The notes: generated by a model from the sequence alone, not told the origin. DNA of 45,574 nt from Lacticaseibacillus songhuajiangensis (GCF_003946025.1 NZ_RHNR01000015.1:1-45574), one strand, 5' to 3'; shown: positions 15,811 to 25,246, counted from the stretch's first letter. Numbers and translations are program-made.

Positions 15811-17094
15811 ATGACGATTCCGGCACCGTTTCAGGATTTATGGCAAAAGGCGGGCTTTACCGAACAAACGGCCATTCAACAGGCCGTGCAAGAGCCGCTG
15901 ATGCACGATGAGAATATTGTGGGACTGGCACCAACCGGTTCCGGGAAGACCCTGGCCTTTGGTCTGCCAATCCTGGCGAAACTGCTGCCGGGAGATGGGC
16001 TGCAAGCTTTGCTGATTGCGCCATCACAGGAGCTGGCCATCCAGACCCGCGATGTGCTGCTGCCATACGCGCAGGCTGTTGACCTCAAACTGATTGGCCT
16101 GACTGGGGGCGCGAACGTTGCCAGGCAGAAGGAACAACTCAAGAAGCACCCCGAGGTCATCGTGGCCACGGCTGGCCGCTTGCTGGAGCTGCTTGATTCC
16201 GGGCGGGTGAATGCCTCCCGTTTAATTACATTGGTGATTGACGAAGCGGACGAACTGCTTCGTGAACCGGGCCTGACGCAGGTGCGCGCCATTGCTGCCA
16301 AAGCACCTGGCGACGTGCAGCTCAGCTTCTTCTCGGCGACGAGCAGTCCCATCTTGCGCGACTTGCCGAAGTGGTTCGGTCAGGAAGTGCGCACTATTGA
16401 CGTCCGGGCCATCGATAAGACGCGTGGTCCGGTCAAGCATTACTTCATGCAGGGCGGACGCGAACGCGAAGTCGAGTGGCTCGGCAAGTTGGCGCGGACG
16501 GATAATTTCCGCGCATTGGTCTTCTTCAACAAGAACTCTAGTTTGAACAAAGTTGCCGGCATTTTGCGGCACCAGAAGGTGAAGTTTGCCACTCTGGACC
16601 GGATGGATCGCTCCATGGCCCGCAAGCAGGCACTGTCTCTGCTGCGCAAGGGCAAAATCAACCTGCTGCTCGTGACTGATTTGGCGGGTCGCGGCCTGGA
16701 TATTCCGAAGCTCCCCGCTGTCATCAACTACGAAGTGCCGCGCAATAGCACGGTTTACGTCCACCGTAGCGGGCGCACCGGGCGAATGGGTAACCCGGGG
16801 ACCGTCATCACGATGGGGGATGCGCATGACCTGCGGGATCTGCGTAAACTTGCTGGTGATTACGACATTGAGCGCGCCTACCTGGTTGACGGCAAACTGA
16901 CGACCGAGCGTCCTGAGCATGAAGAAGTGCCAGAAACGGAAGCGAAGGCCAAGACGACACGGACGGCTGCGGGTGAAACACGCCCTGAACGGACGCCACA
17001 CAAGCCGGCCGCGGAAACGAGCAGCAAACGCAAGCCACACAAAAAGATTCGGACGAAGGCCCGCAAGAACAAGGGCAAGCCGAAAAAGAAATAG
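15811..17094 (+). CDS. DEAD-box ATP-dependent RNA helicase
   Basis: RNA unwinding enzyme of 427 residues, first gene of a four-gene operon. All core motifs are present: Q motif around Thr17-Gln23, Walker A APTGSGKT (40-47), PSQELA (71-76), TAGR (120-123), DEAD (144-147), SAT (175-177), RGLD (294-297) and HRSGRTGR (318-325). The C-terminal tail from about 370 is very basic and Lys/Arg-rich and probably binds RNA. The length and short tail resemble the small Firmicutes helicases linked to ribosome assembly and cold adaptation (YfmL-like); the exact orthology is uncertain. AGGAG precedes the ATG. Confidence 0.93.
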   Translation: MTIPAPFQDLWQKAGFTEQTAIQQAVQEPLMHDENIVGLAPTGSGKTLAFGLPILAKLLPGDGLQALLIAPSQELAIQTRDVLLPYAQAVDLKLIGLTGGANVARQKEQLKKHPEVIVATAGRLLELLDSGRVNASRLITLVIDEADELLREPGLTQVRAIAAKAPGDVQLSFFSATSSPILRDLPKWFGQEVRTIDVRAIDKTRGPVKHYFMQGGREREVEWLGKLARTDNFRALVFFNKNSSLNKVAGILRHQKVKFATLDRMDRSMARKQALSLLRKGKINLLLVTDLAGRGLDIPKLPAVINYEVPRNSTVYVHRSGRTGRMGNPGTVITMGDAHDLRDLRKLAGDYDIERAYLVDGKLTTERPEHEEVPETEAKAKTTRTAAGETRPERTPHKPAAETSSKRKPHKKIRTKARKNKGKPKKK

Positions 17095-17103
17095 GTGGGG
17101 AGA

Positions 17104-17454
17104 ATGAGTACAGTTCCAGAAGACAACCCAAGTGAAGTGATGAGCATTATCATGAATGGCGGCGAGGCGCGCAGTGCAGCAATGGCGGCGATTAAAGCAG
17201 CCAAGGCCCGCGACTTCGCAGCCGCAGCCACCTGCATGAACAATGCCCGGGTCGCCGTGAAGAACGCGCAGGTTGCGCACAACAGCCTGCTCAGCGCAGA
17301 GGCGCGCGGTGATGGCGCGGACTTTAGCGTCCTGCTCGTGCACGCTGAAAACCACCTGAGTAATGCGCTCACGATAATCGACATGGCGGACCAATTCGTG
17401 GACACTTACCGCGAATTGACCGAGCTGGAAAACCGGCTCGACGCCAAGAAATAG
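17104..17454 (+). CDS. PTS lactose/cellobiose-type EIIA protein (orphan)
   Basis: Phosphocarrier subunit of 116 residues from the lactose/cellobiose PTS family. The helical bundle starts NGGEARSAAMAAIKAAKARDF, and the active-site histidine is His80 in LVHAENHL. In lactose EIIA the residue three after the active His is an Asp that binds the central metal of the trimer; here it is Asn83. No EIIB or EIIC gene is adjacent; the gene lies 9 bases after a helicase gene and before a HAD phosphatase gene. It may be a regulatory phosphocarrier or serve a distant permease. The ribosome site GGGGAG is very close to the ATG, so the start is slightly uncertain. Confidence 0.88.
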   Translation: MSTVPEDNPSEVMSIIMNGGEARSAAMAAIKAAKARDFAAAATCMNNARVAVKNAQVAHNSLLSAEARGDGADFSVLLVHAENHLSNALTIIDMADQFVDTYRELTELENRLDAKK

Positions 17455-17481
17455 ACAACTGCTTAACGGAAAGGATGCAAA

Positions 17482-18177
17482 ATGCACGCGAACCTGATTT
17501 TTGATTTGGACAACACCTTACTTGATTTCTCCGCTAGCGAAGCGGATGGCCTGACGCAGGTCTTTGCGGATTACGGGATCACCGATGATGCGCAGACCCG
17601 CGCAATTTACGAACGGGTTAACCACGGCTTGTGGGCGCAGCTAGAACGCGGTGAAATCACCCGGGAGCAGCTTCTGGACGTGCGTTTTGCATCGTTCCTC
17701 AAGGCGATTGCCCGCACGGAGTTGCCTGCGCACGCCATGGAAAAACAGTACCGCCAGCTGCTCAACAGTGGTCACAAGCGTGAACCGGGCGCAAAGACAC
17801 TGCTCACGAACTTGCACGCCCAGGGTTTTCGTATCTTGGCCGGCACGAACGGCAACAGTGCCACGCAGCACCAGCGCCTGCGGGACAGTCATCTCGCGCC
17901 TTTGTTTGACGGGGTGTACATCTCTGAAGAGCTGGGCCACGACAAGCCGGACGTTAAATTCTTTGACGCCATTTTTGCTGCCGAAAAAGAATTAACGCGG
18001 CAGAACACATTGATGATTGGTGACGGTCTGAACTCCGACATTCGTGGCGGCGTGAACTACGGCCTGAAGACGGTCTGGGTCAACCTGGCTGGCAGTCAGA
18101 ACAACACCGAACTGCACCCCAACTACGAGGTCGACAGTCTGGATGAATTAGGCAAAATGTTGGTGGCAGACTTCTAG
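17482..18177 (+). CDS. HAD-superfamily hydrolase, YjjG-type (putative pyrimidine nucleotidase)
   Basis: Magnesium-dependent phosphatase of 231 residues. HAD motif I is FDLDNTLLDF with nucleophile Asp8 and Asp10; motif II is AGTNGN; the lysine motif is in LGHDKPDVKFF; motif IV is MIGDGLNSDIRGG. A helical cap sits between motifs I and II. The layout matches the YjjG/YfnB group, which hydrolyses nucleoside monophosphates. AAAGGA precedes the ATG. Third gene of the helicase operon, 27 bases after the EIIA gene. Confidence 0.9.
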   Translation: MHANLIFDLDNTLLDFSASEADGLTQVFADYGITDDAQTRAIYERVNHGLWAQLERGEITREQLLDVRFASFLKAIARTELPAHAMEKQYRQLLNSGHKREPGAKTLLTNLHAQGFRILAGTNGNSATQHQRLRDSHLAPLFDGVYISEELGHDKPDVKFFDAIFAAEKELTRQNTLMIGDGLNSDIRGGVNYGLKTVWVNLAGSQNNTELHPNYEVDSLDELGKMLVADF

Positions 18178-18200
18178 TTGAGTTCTTGGGGTGGTGTGTG

Positions 18201-19958
18201 ATGAGCGACCGGAGTAAGGGAAGAGTACAAGAACTGTTAGCCCAGACGCGCTCGCTCTGGGCTATTTGTGAACGCTTTGACGAGGTGAACTTTGAGCTCA
18301 ACGCACTGATTCCGCTTGCCCAGCAGCCCGCTGAACATACCCGTGTGCAGGCAGACAAGCGCCGCATTGGCATTTTCTTGCAGTTGCTCTGTCGACGCCG
18401 CGCCGCGCTACTCAATCACGTTCGTTTGACTATTTCCCGGCACCACGTTCTGACGGATTCTGCCGTCAAGACGCGTTGCCTGCAGTCGTGCGATGAATTA
18501 ATTGCCAGTCACGTTTCGGGGTTGAGTGTCGATGTGGACGCGCCACTGGCGGCCATGAGCAAGGAGTTTGCGGGCATTTTGCACAACAGTCTGCCGGCCA
18601 AAATGCGTGAACTGGTCATGGTGCTCGAATTGAACATTACTGCCAGTCCCCTGTACCGGCCGCGTCTGGCGCACCGTGGTTCAGCGGCTGAGGTGTTTGC
18701 AAATCGGGAGTTGCTCTGCATCCTGATGGAATTTGACGCGTACCCGCATGATTTTCCGGGCGTCACCCCCGCGGCCTTTGTACGTTTCCTGAGTTATCAT
18801 TATGCGCACGTGCTGCTGGATGACGTACGTATCATGGACGTGCGCACGAGCTTGCCCCAAGCTGCGCCAAGCGGCATCGCGGGTAATGCCTACTTGCTCG
18901 AGACGGGTGGGCAAACGCAAGTCATCATCAACTTCCGAGGTGCCGAGCGTAGCGGCCAAAATGGCGAGTGGCAAGAAACTGCCCGCGACTGGGATTATAT
19001 GTTGCGGTCGGTGCTCCTCGGGAAGCAGAACCAGAACGATCAATTGCGTTATGCGTTGCAGTTTGTTGAACTGGTGCAAGCCGCCGCGCCATCTGCGCCA
19101 ATCTACGCCTTGGGTCATTCACTGGGCGGCCAACTGGTGCAGGCCGTGCAGTTGCTCCGGCATCCGTTTGTTGGTGGCTTTACCGTGAACTCCGTGCCGC
19201 TGCAAGTGCGACAGCTCGAATTAGCGGCGCCCAAGCGCTTTACAGCCGGCCAGTGGCGGGTGCTCGCTAAACTCGCCGACCACAAGAATCGCGGCGCACT
19301 GGATCTGGAGGACGTCATGCAGCAGTGGGGTGAACCGGCGTCGCAGATTGTTGACCGCTCATTTGCCAGTGACTTCACTGAGCTGTTCAATTTTGCACCG
19401 GGCACCGTGGTGTTCGCCCGGCGCGAGCGCTACACCTTGCGTGATTGGCACTACCCATTCAACGGCCACTTGGGCAATTTTCTGAGTGGGCGGGAACTGC
19501 AACTGCTAATGCTCATCGTGGATAAGGCGCTGCAGCGGCTCGAACGCGCCAATTCGGCGGGCCAGTTGCTCAGCCAGCTCACTTCCTATCTATCTGGCTT
19601 GCTGATTTCGCTATTGCGTAGTAGTAATCAGCAGGAGGTCGCCCGCTTTATTAACCACGTCTTTGCCTATCTGTACGCCACGGGGCTGTTTGCCCAGCCG
19701 CCGCGGCCAATTCAGATTGAAACCAATAGCAAAAAGAAGGCCAGTTGGCGCAGTATTTTGTTCAACTTGCACCGGCAGCGGGAGTTCCTCAGTAGTCTCA
19801 ATTCCCCGCTGATGGATACGATGATCAACATGCACATCGTCAATGGCGCCAAGTTCATCATCACGGATGAAGCGCTCGGTTGGCCGGTGACGCGTGTCAG
19901 TGCAGCGGCGAAGCTACAATTGCCGCTACCGATGCACCTGCTCGCGGCGGGGGATTAG
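18201..19958 (+). CDS. Large alpha/beta-hydrolase (lipase-like) protein of unknown function
   Basis: 585 residues without signal peptide or clear membrane segments. The N-terminal 200 residues are helical and unfamiliar. The middle has a lipase-like core: VIINFRGAER (oxyanion-type strand) and the nucleophile elbow GHSLGG with Ser307. The pattern recalls the Mbeg1/DUF2974-type cytosolic lipase-like proteins. The C-terminal 200 residues are helical and not recognised. Last gene of the helicase operon, 23 bases after the HAD gene, with GGGGTGGTG before ATG 18201. The substrate and the catalytic His/Asp cannot be assigned with confidence. Confidence 0.75.
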   Translation: MSDRSKGRVQELLAQTRSLWAICERFDEVNFELNALIPLAQQPAEHTRVQADKRRIGIFLQLLCRRRAALLNHVRLTISRHHVLTDSAVKTRCLQSCDELIASHVSGLSVDVDAPLAAMSKEFAGILHNSLPAKMRELVMVLELNITASPLYRPRLAHRGSAAEVFANRELLCILMEFDAYPHDFPGVTPAAFVRFLSYHYAHVLLDDVRIMDVRTSLPQAAPSGIAGNAYLLETGGQTQVIINFRGAERSGQNGEWQETARDWDYMLRSVLLGKQNQNDQLRYALQFVELVQAAAPSAPIYALGHSLGGQLVQAVQLLRHPFVGGFTVNSVPLQVRQLELAAPKRFTAGQWRVLAKLADHKNRGALDLEDVMQQWGEPASQIVDRSFASDFTELFNFAPGTVVFARRERYTLRDWHYPFNGHLGNFLSGRELQLLMLIVDKALQRLERANSAGQLLSQLTSYLSGLLISLLRSSNQQEVARFINHVFAYLYATGLFAQPPRPIQIETNSKKKASWRSILFNLHRQREFLSSLNSPLMDTMINMHIVNGAKFIITDEALGWPVTRVSAAAKLQLPLPMHLLAAGD

Positions 19959-19967
19959 CTTTGCCAC

Positions 19968-19996
19968 TTGCAAGCGCATTTGGCCTATCGTAGAAT
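19968..19996 (+). promoter_or_regulatory. Promoter of tRNA-Arg
   Basis: TTGCAA (19968-19973), a 17-bp spacer and TAGAAT (19991-19996), 13 bases before the mature tRNA. Confidence 0.8.
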
Positions 19997-20008
19997 TAAG
20001 CGTGTTGT

Positions 20009-20082
20009 GCGCCAGTAGCTCACCTGGATAGAGCAACAGTTTCCTAAACTGTAGGTAGCGAGTTCGAGTCTCGCCTGGCGCA
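20009..20082 (+). tRNA. tRNA-Arg (anticodon CCT)
   Basis: A full cloverleaf of 74 bases. Acceptor stem GCGCCAG (20009-20015) pairs with CTGGCGC (20075-20081); the D arm uses GCTC/GAGC; the anticodon stem is ACAGT/ACTGT around TTCCTAA with anticodon CCT at 20043-20045; the T arm is GCGAG-TTCGAGT-CTCGC. The discriminator is A and no CCA is encoded. It reads the arginine codon AGG. It has its own promoter and terminator and no integrated element next to it. Confidence 0.95.
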
Positions 20083-20095
20083 TTGTCACTGCAAC

Positions 20096-20137
20096 AAAAG
20101 AGGACCGTAACGATTTTTCGTTACGGTCCTCTTTTTA
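20096..20137. terminator. Strong bidirectional terminator between tRNA-Arg and the fructosamine kinase gene
   Basis: A perfect 18-bp stem (20096-20113 with 20118-20135) around TTTT, with A and T tracts at its ends; it overlaps the stop codon of the minus-strand kinase gene. Confidence 0.92.
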
Positions 20138-20986
20138 TCCATTGCGGATGGTCTGCATTTCCGCACTCACGGCCGCGTAGTAAGTAGCACCAAACTTATC
20201 CAGATGCACCATCAAATAGTACAACCGGTAAAAGTGCAGTCGCCGCTGCCAGCCGGAATCCAGTGGCAGCGCCTCCTGATAGGCACTATAAAAATCAGCT
20301 CCGAAGCCGCCGAACACGGTGGTGATGCCAATGTCGAATTCGCGGTCACCATACAGGGCAGCAGGGTCAATCAACGCGGGGGCACCGTCCGCCGTGAACA
20401 GGTAGTTGCCGGACCACAGATCACCATGCAGGAGCACGGGGATGCTGCGGTGTTCAGAGAGTTCACGACTGATGATGCTGCGCACTGCTTGATAAGCGGC
20501 CATGTCGGTTGCTTGCCAAAGATTTTTGGCCACAATGTGTTTGGCCAGTTTGTCGAGGCGTTGTTCGATGAACAATTGCGCCCAACTATCCGTCCAGTCA
20601 TTGGCAAAACTGACGCTGGTGCCGGCGTAGGGTTGCGTAAAGCCGAAGCGCTGTCCGCGGTGGCTGTGCAACTTGGCGACTAGACGGCCTAGGTCGGCCT
20701 GATTGCCGCTACCATTCGTCAAATAGCTCAAGAGCAGGTACGCGTCGCCCTGGATTTGGCCGCTGGCGATGACCCGTGGAGCCAAAACCTGTGCGTCCGC
20801 AAAGGCGCGCAGACCGGCAATCTCACCAGCGTAAAAGCTGGCGGGTTGTTGCGCTTGGACGAGCAGAAAATAATCCTGACTGTCTGCTTGCAAGTGGTAA
20901 GCCGCGTTCACGTCGCCACCACCAACGGGCGCAGCTAGCGTGATCCCGGCGAGTGGTAATTTAGCGAGCCATTCCTTTGTTAACAT
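20135..20986 (-). CDS. Fructosamine kinase family protein
   Basis: Protein-repair type kinase of 283 residues in the APH/choline-kinase fold, which phosphorylates ketoamines formed by glycation. The catalytic loop VLLHGDLWSGNYLF and the metal-binding ALIDPAALYGDREFDIG are diagnostic, and GGGDVNAAYHL is the nucleotide-binding start. ATG 20986 is used because GGGAGG lies 7 bases before it; ATGs at 21010 and 20992 lie upstream of, or against, that site. It follows trpA by 64 bases on the same strand with no clear terminator between, so it may be the distal gene of the tryptophan transcript. Confidence 0.92.
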   Translation of the reverse strand: MLTKEWLAKLPLAGITLAAPVGGGDVNAAYHLQADSQDYFLLVQAQQPASFYAGEIAGLRAFADAQVLAPRVIASGQIQGDAYLLLSYLTNGSGNQADLGRLVAKLHSHRGQRFGFTQPYAGTSVSFANDWTDSWAQLFIEQRLDKLAKHIVAKNLWQATDMAAYQAVRSIISRELSEHRSIPVLLHGDLWSGNYLFTADGAPALIDPAALYGDREFDIGITTVFGGFGADFYSAYQEALPLDSGWQRRLHFYRLYYLMVHLDKFGATYYAAVSAEMQTIRNG

Positions 20987-21050
20987 GTGCATCCCTCCCG
21001 CCACCAGCATAAGGCCGGCGACCAGCAGATGCTAGTAGCAAAAGGTGACT

Positions 21051-21803
21051 TTAGGCGCCGTGCACCGCTGCGGACAATGTTGCGGCCAGTTCGGTGAGCT
21101 TCTGACTTGTCGTCGCGTCTTGCTTGGCAATCAGCTGCACGGTAGTGGTGTCGATGCTGACACCATCGGCACTGGCTGCCAGTGTTGCGGCTTGCGTAGC
21201 ATCTGCGCTGCCGAGACCCACAATGCTGCGAACGCCAGCTTGCTTGAGGCTTGTTGTCAGAGCGCTGAGATCAACACCAGTGGGGTCACCCTGCAAGAGG
21301 GCGAATTCCGCGGGTGCTGCCAACGCTGCAATGCGTGCGGGCTCGCTGTTTAGCGGCACGGTTGCGATGATACTGATGCCATACTTGTCGGCGCTGGGGC
21401 GAATTTCGCCTTGCTCTTCCAGCGGCAAGTCGGGAATGATTAAGGCGGCTACGTTCAATTCACTGCAGCGGGCGCAAAAAGCATCGTAGCCAAACTTAAA
21501 GGGGATGTTGGCGTAGGTGACCAAGATGAAGGGTACGTCCGTGAATTTGCGTGCAGCAGCCACGATGTCAAAGACACCGGCGACGCTGATACCCGCGGCA
21601 AAGGCGCGCAGGTCACCAGCCTGAATGTCTGGGCCGTCAGCGACGGGGTCAGAGAAGGGGATACCCAGTTCAATGGCGTCGGCGCCGCCAGTAGTGAGTG
21701 CCTGGATGTTGCTGACAGTGGTCTCAATATCTGGATCGCCGGCAATCAGGTAAGGGATGAAGGCCTTGGGTGTGAACGCTGCGCTTAATTTAGTTGTTGT
21801 CAT
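21051..21803 (-). CDS. trpA: Tryptophan synthase alpha chain
   Basis: Cleaves indole-3-glycerol phosphate to indole, which passes to the beta subunit. 250 residues, a TIM barrel with PYLIAGDPDIETT, the catalytic glutamate in IELGIPFSDP, the catalytic aspartate in ADGPDIQA, and phosphate-binding GLGSAD. It lies 10 bases downstream of trpB in the T-box-controlled unit. No other tryptophan-biosynthesis gene is in the window, so the pair may work on imported indole or intermediate, or the other trp genes lie elsewhere. Confidence 0.96.
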   Translation of the reverse strand: MTTTKLSAAFTPKAFIPYLIAGDPDIETTVSNIQALTTGGADAIELGIPFSDPVADGPDIQAGDLRAFAAGISVAGVFDIVAAARKFTDVPFILVTYANIPFKFGYDAFCARCSELNVAALIIPDLPLEEQGEIRPSADKYGISIIATVPLNSEPARIAALAAPAEFALLQGDPTGVDLSALTTSLKQAGVRSIVGLGSADATQAATLAASADGVSIDTTTVQLIAKQDATTSQKLTELAATLSAAVHGA

Positions 21804-21813
21804 GATTTTCCTC

Positions 21814-23043
21814 CTAATCTTCGTTCAGTTCGATGCCGCGGTACTTGGCGATGGACGCCACGTCCTTGTCACCACGTCCGTACAGTGTGCAGATGATGAT
21901 CTTGTCACGACTCAGCGTTGGTGCGAGCTTCTTCACCTCAGCGACGGCGTGGCAGCTTTCAATGGCAGCGATGATGCCTTCTTCTTTGGCAATGTATTCG
22001 AAGGCGTCAACGGCCTCATCATCGGTGATGGCGACGTACTGCGCGCGGCCAGAGTCCATCAGGGCAACGTGTTCAGGGCCAATGCCAGGGTAGTCCAGGC
22101 CAGCGGAGATGGAGTACACGGCGTCGATTTGGCCATCCTTATTTTGCAGGAAGCGGGATTTCATGCCGTGGAAAATGCCGGTGCTACCGAGCTTCATGGT
22201 GGCGGCGGTCATGGCAGTGTCGACGCCCTTGCCGGCCGCTTCGGCACCAATCAACTGCACGGAGTCATTGCCAATGTAATCAGCAAAACTGCCGATGGCG
22301 TTACTCCCGCCACCAAGGCAGGCAACGACGTAATCTGGCAGGCGGCCGGCAACGGTCTGAATTTGCTGCTTGGATTCTTTACTAATCACGCTCTGGAAGT
22401 CGTGCACCATCGCGGGGTAAGGGTGCGGACCAACGGCGGAACCGATAACGTAGAAGGTGTCATCGCTGCGCTGGGCGTAGTTCTGGAGGGCGGCGTTCAC
22501 GGCGTCTTTAAGCACCATGGAGCCGCTAGTGACTGCATGCACTTTGGCACCGAGCAGTTCCATGCGGTAGACGTTCAGCCGCTGGCGGTCGGTATCCTTT
22601 TTGCCCATGAAGACCTCACATTCCATGCCGAAGAGGGCGGCAATCGTGGCGGTGGCCACGCCGTGCTGACCGGCACCAGTTTCGGCAATCAGCCGGGTTT
22701 TGCCCATGCGCTTGGCGATGAGCGCCTGACCGATGACGTTGTTAATTTTGTGAGCACCGGTGTGGTTGAGGTCTTCACGCTTTAGGTAAATCTGGGCGCC
22801 ACCGAGGTCTTCAGTCATGTTCTTGGCATAGTAGAGCAGCGATGGCCGGCCGGCGTATTCACGCAGTAGGGTGTGAAATTCGTTCAGGAACTCGGGGTCG
22901 TCCTTGTACTTGGCATAGGCGTCCGCGACGCGCTGGATTTCGGGGGCCAGCACTTCGGGCAGGTACTGGCCGCCGTATTCCATGTAGCGGCCGTTGTTCA
23001 TTGAAGTTTCTGGATCGTAAGACGGATTTGTGTTTGTCATCAT
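21814..23043 (-). CDS. trpB: Tryptophan synthase beta chain
   Basis: PLP enzyme that joins indole and serine into tryptophan. 409 residues, of normal length for the TrpB1 class: YGGQYLPE at the start, Lys99 in HTGAHKINN as the PLP lysine, ETGAGQHG, and the PLP phosphate loop [10 protein letters not shown]. Two ATGs (23043, 23040) both suit AAGGAG just upstream. It follows the OppA-like gene by 36 bases and belongs to the same T-box-controlled transcript. Confidence 0.97.
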   Translation of the reverse strand: MMTNTNPSYDPETSMNNGRYMEYGGQYLPEVLAPEIQRVADAYAKYKDDPEFLNEFHTLLREYAGRPSLLYYAKNMTEDLGGAQIYLKREDLNHTGAHKINNVIGQALIAKRMGKTRLIAETGAGQHGVATATIAALFGMECEVFMGKKDTDRQRLNVYRMELLGAKVHAVTSGSMVLKDAVNAALQNYAQRSDDTFYVIGSAVGPHPYPAMVHDFQSVISKESKQQIQTVAGRLPDYVVACLGGGSNAIGSFADYIGNDSVQLIGAEAAGKGVDTAMTAATMKLGSTGIFHGMKSRFLQNKDGQIDAVYSISAGLDYPGIGPEHVALMDSGRAQYVAITDDEAVDAFEYIAKEEGIIAAIESCHAVAEVKKLAPTLSRDKIIICTLYGRGDKDVASIAKYRGIELNED

Positions 23044-23079
23044 AAAATCTCCTTGTGATTGTGAGTCAATGTTAACGAG

Positions 23080-24744
23080 TTATTTGTTGATGCTGACACC
23101 ACGCCAACCTGGATCGGCCGCCGCCGCGTTATGGACGACGCCTTTAATCTTTGGGTTACGCAGGTAGGCGGTAGACAGTTGGTAGAGCGGCAGGACACCT
23201 TGGTCCTGCATGATAATTTGTTCGGCCTTGACCATGGCGTTCCAGCGAGTGTTGGTGTCCGCGGTGGTGTCGGCAATTTGCATCTGTTTATCGGATGCGG
23301 CGTTGTTGTAACCGCCAATGTTATAAGGATTGCTGCTGGTGAAAATATCGAGGAAGGATGCTGGATCGGCGTAATCAGGACTCCAGCCGGCGACGATGAC
23401 GTCGAAGGTGCCGCTTTGCATGTCCTTGATTCGTGTCGGCTTGGGCACCTTTTTGATGGTGACGTCTAGACCTTTCAGGTCGCTGGTCCATGCGCCCTGC
23501 AGGTACTGCACGATGGTGTCATGGGTGTCATCGTCATCCATAGTGAGTGTCAGGGCGAGTTTCTTGAGTCCCACTTCCTGGAGGCCTTTTTGCCACAGCG
23601 CTTTGGCGAGCTGCTTGTCGTAAGCGACCCCATTATTGCGCGGATTCTGAACGTAAGCCGCGTCGGCAAAATCCGTACCGGACTTGCTGGCCATGCCGCT
23701 GGTCACTAAACCTTTGGCCATGATTGAGCCATCATCGAGGGTTTTCTGCACGAATTCCTTGCGGTTGAGCGTCAGCGACAAAGCTTTGCGAATGTTAACG
23801 TTGTTAAGTGCTTTCTTGACGCTTGCGCCGCCGGTTGGCGTTTTCTGGTTGAATTGAACGTAGACGTTGGTGCCGCTGGGGACGTTGACGAAGCCCTTGT
23901 TGCGCTTTTCGTTAGCGACCTGGCTGCCGGTGAGTGTCGTCTGATCGAGCTGTCCGGATTCGTACATGTTCAATCCGGTCTCAGCAGTTTTCAAAACGTG
24001 GTAGGTTACCGCCGTGAGTTTGGTCTGCTTGTGGTTCCAGTACTGCGGATTCTTAACCAAAGTCCAGGAATCACTAGTGCCATGCCACTTCTTGACGACG
24101 AAGGGACCGTTGCTGGCAACATAGCGCGCGTCCGTCCCGTACTTACTGCCGTACTTGCTGACAGTCGCCTTTTGCAGGGGTCCAAAAGCGGGTTCGGCGA
24201 CTTCCTGCATGAATGCGGTAAGCGGGTGGTCGAGGTGCACGACTAGTTTGTACTTGCCGACCGCTTGGACGCCTAGTTTGCTGGTAGCTAGCTTGCCGCT
24301 ACTAATCTGGTCGGCCCCAGTGATGCCGGAGAAGCGGTAGGCATTCTCGGATTTGGTCTGCGGGTTGACCGCGCGCCGCCAAGCATAAACGAAGTCGCGG
24401 GCGGTGACGGCCTTGCCGTTGTTCCACTTAGCGTTGCGGCGGAGCGTGAAGCTGTACTGCTTGCCGTCGGCGCTAACCTGCCAACTTTTAGCAACTCCCG
24501 GCGTGACCTGGTTGTGCTTGCCAATCACCACCAATCCTTCCTGAGTGTTCTTGAGCACTTCATCGCCAGTGGTCTCCACCACGTGGTCGGGATCCAGCGT
24601 CTGTAGTTCGGCGCTGATGGCGACGTTGATATGACTGGATGGCTTGCTTTGCTGCTGGCCACAGGCGGCGAGCAAAAGTACCGCTACGCTGATGCTGCCG
24701 AGTGTGCCGATGGTTTTAACTGTGTTGCGGGTTCCCAATAACAT
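23080..24744 (-). CDS. OppA-like peptide ABC transporter substrate-binding lipoprotein
   Basis: Extracellular solute-binding protein of family 5, 554 residues, attached to the membrane at Cys28 of the lipobox LLAAC. Family signatures include LDPDHVVETTGDEVLKNTQEGL, the YSFTLRRNAKWNNGKAVTARDFVYAWRRAV region and GWSPDYADPASFLDIF. It probably captures oligopeptides and depends on an Opp permease encoded elsewhere. It is the first gene after a Trp-specific T-box leader and is followed by trpB and trpA, so its ligand is likely a source of tryptophan, which is inference. AAGGAG lies about 10 bases before the ATG. Confidence 0.93.
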   Translation of the reverse strand: MLLGTRNTVKTIGTLGSISVAVLLLAACGQQQSKPSSHINVAISAELQTLDPDHVVETTGDEVLKNTQEGLVVIGKHNQVTPGVAKSWQVSADGKQYSFTLRRNAKWNNGKAVTARDFVYAWRRAVNPQTKSENAYRFSGITGADQISSGKLATSKLGVQAVGKYKLVVHLDHPLTAFMQEVAEPAFGPLQKATVSKYGSKYGTDARYVASNGPFVVKKWHGTSDSWTLVKNPQYWNHKQTKLTAVTYHVLKTAETGLNMYESGQLDQTTLTGSQVANEKRNKGFVNVPSGTNVYVQFNQKTPTGGASVKKALNNVNIRKALSLTLNRKEFVQKTLDDGSIMAKGLVTSGMASKSGTDFADAAYVQNPRNNGVAYDKQLAKALWQKGLQEVGLKKLALTLTMDDDDTHDTIVQYLQGAWTSDLKGLDVTIKKVPKPTRIKDMQSGTFDVIVAGWSPDYADPASFLDIFTSSNPYNIGGYNNAASDKQMQIADTTADTNTRWNAMVKAEQIIMQDQGVLPLYQLSTAYLRNPKIKGVVHNAAAADPGWRGVSINK

Positions 24745-24855
24745 GCTGAAACTTCTCCTTCATGTGCGAGTGACTGCGATTAGTGCTGCGGTGGTGCACC
24801 GCGGATGCCCGCTTGTGCTGCTGTTTGCAAAATACGACCTCTTTTCCGTTCAAGC

Positions 24856-25240
24856 AAAAAAATCCGCCCTTAATCTGCGTCAAAAAGACTCAGATTAAGG
24901 ACGGATTTTCCGCGGTGCCACCTTAATTCGACCACAGTTGCGTAAAATAAAGCCCGCAACGGATGCATTCCGCTGCGGGCTCGACGTTAAGCGACTGGAC
25001 ACGTCGCAGAAGCAATTGCCTGCAACGGTCCCTGTAGTCACACTTAGCGAAGAGCCAACACTCTCCCGGCAACTGACGTATGCCAACACGTACCCGGTGA
25101 CTTGCAAATGCTTTTGCCGGATCCCTCGGTGGTCCATTTGCCTGTCTGCGTTCGGCTGCCATTCTCATCACCGGCAACTCTCTGTACGTGCACAACAGGT
25201 TTGATCTCCACCTCATCGGTTTGCTTGAACTTGTTTAATT
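24856..25240 (-). ncRNA. T-box leader, tryptophan type
   Basis: A tRNA-sensing leader that lets transcription continue when uncharged tRNA-Trp is bound. The T-box core AGGTGGCACCGCG is at 24923-24911. The competing terminator is a 17-bp stem (24907-24891 with 24877-24861) followed by seven T. In stem I, GGTGG pairs with CCACC and CCTGT with ACAGG, leaving a specifier loop whose 3-prime side reads CAAATGGA; the codon TGG (25136-25134) is followed by a purine as expected. An AGAGAG motif is also present. It precedes the OppA-like gene, trpB and trpA. The start is an estimate from the promoter. Confidence 0.93.
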
Positions 25241-25246
25241 GACCAG

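Noticed and set aside
20009..20137. Attachment site of an integrated element at tRNA-Arg
   Set aside because: No integrase gene and no repeated tRNA 3-prime end was seen on either side.
21045..23045. Long plus-strand open frames opposite trpA and trpB
   Set aside because: They are shadows of strongly conserved minus-strand genes and have no start signals.
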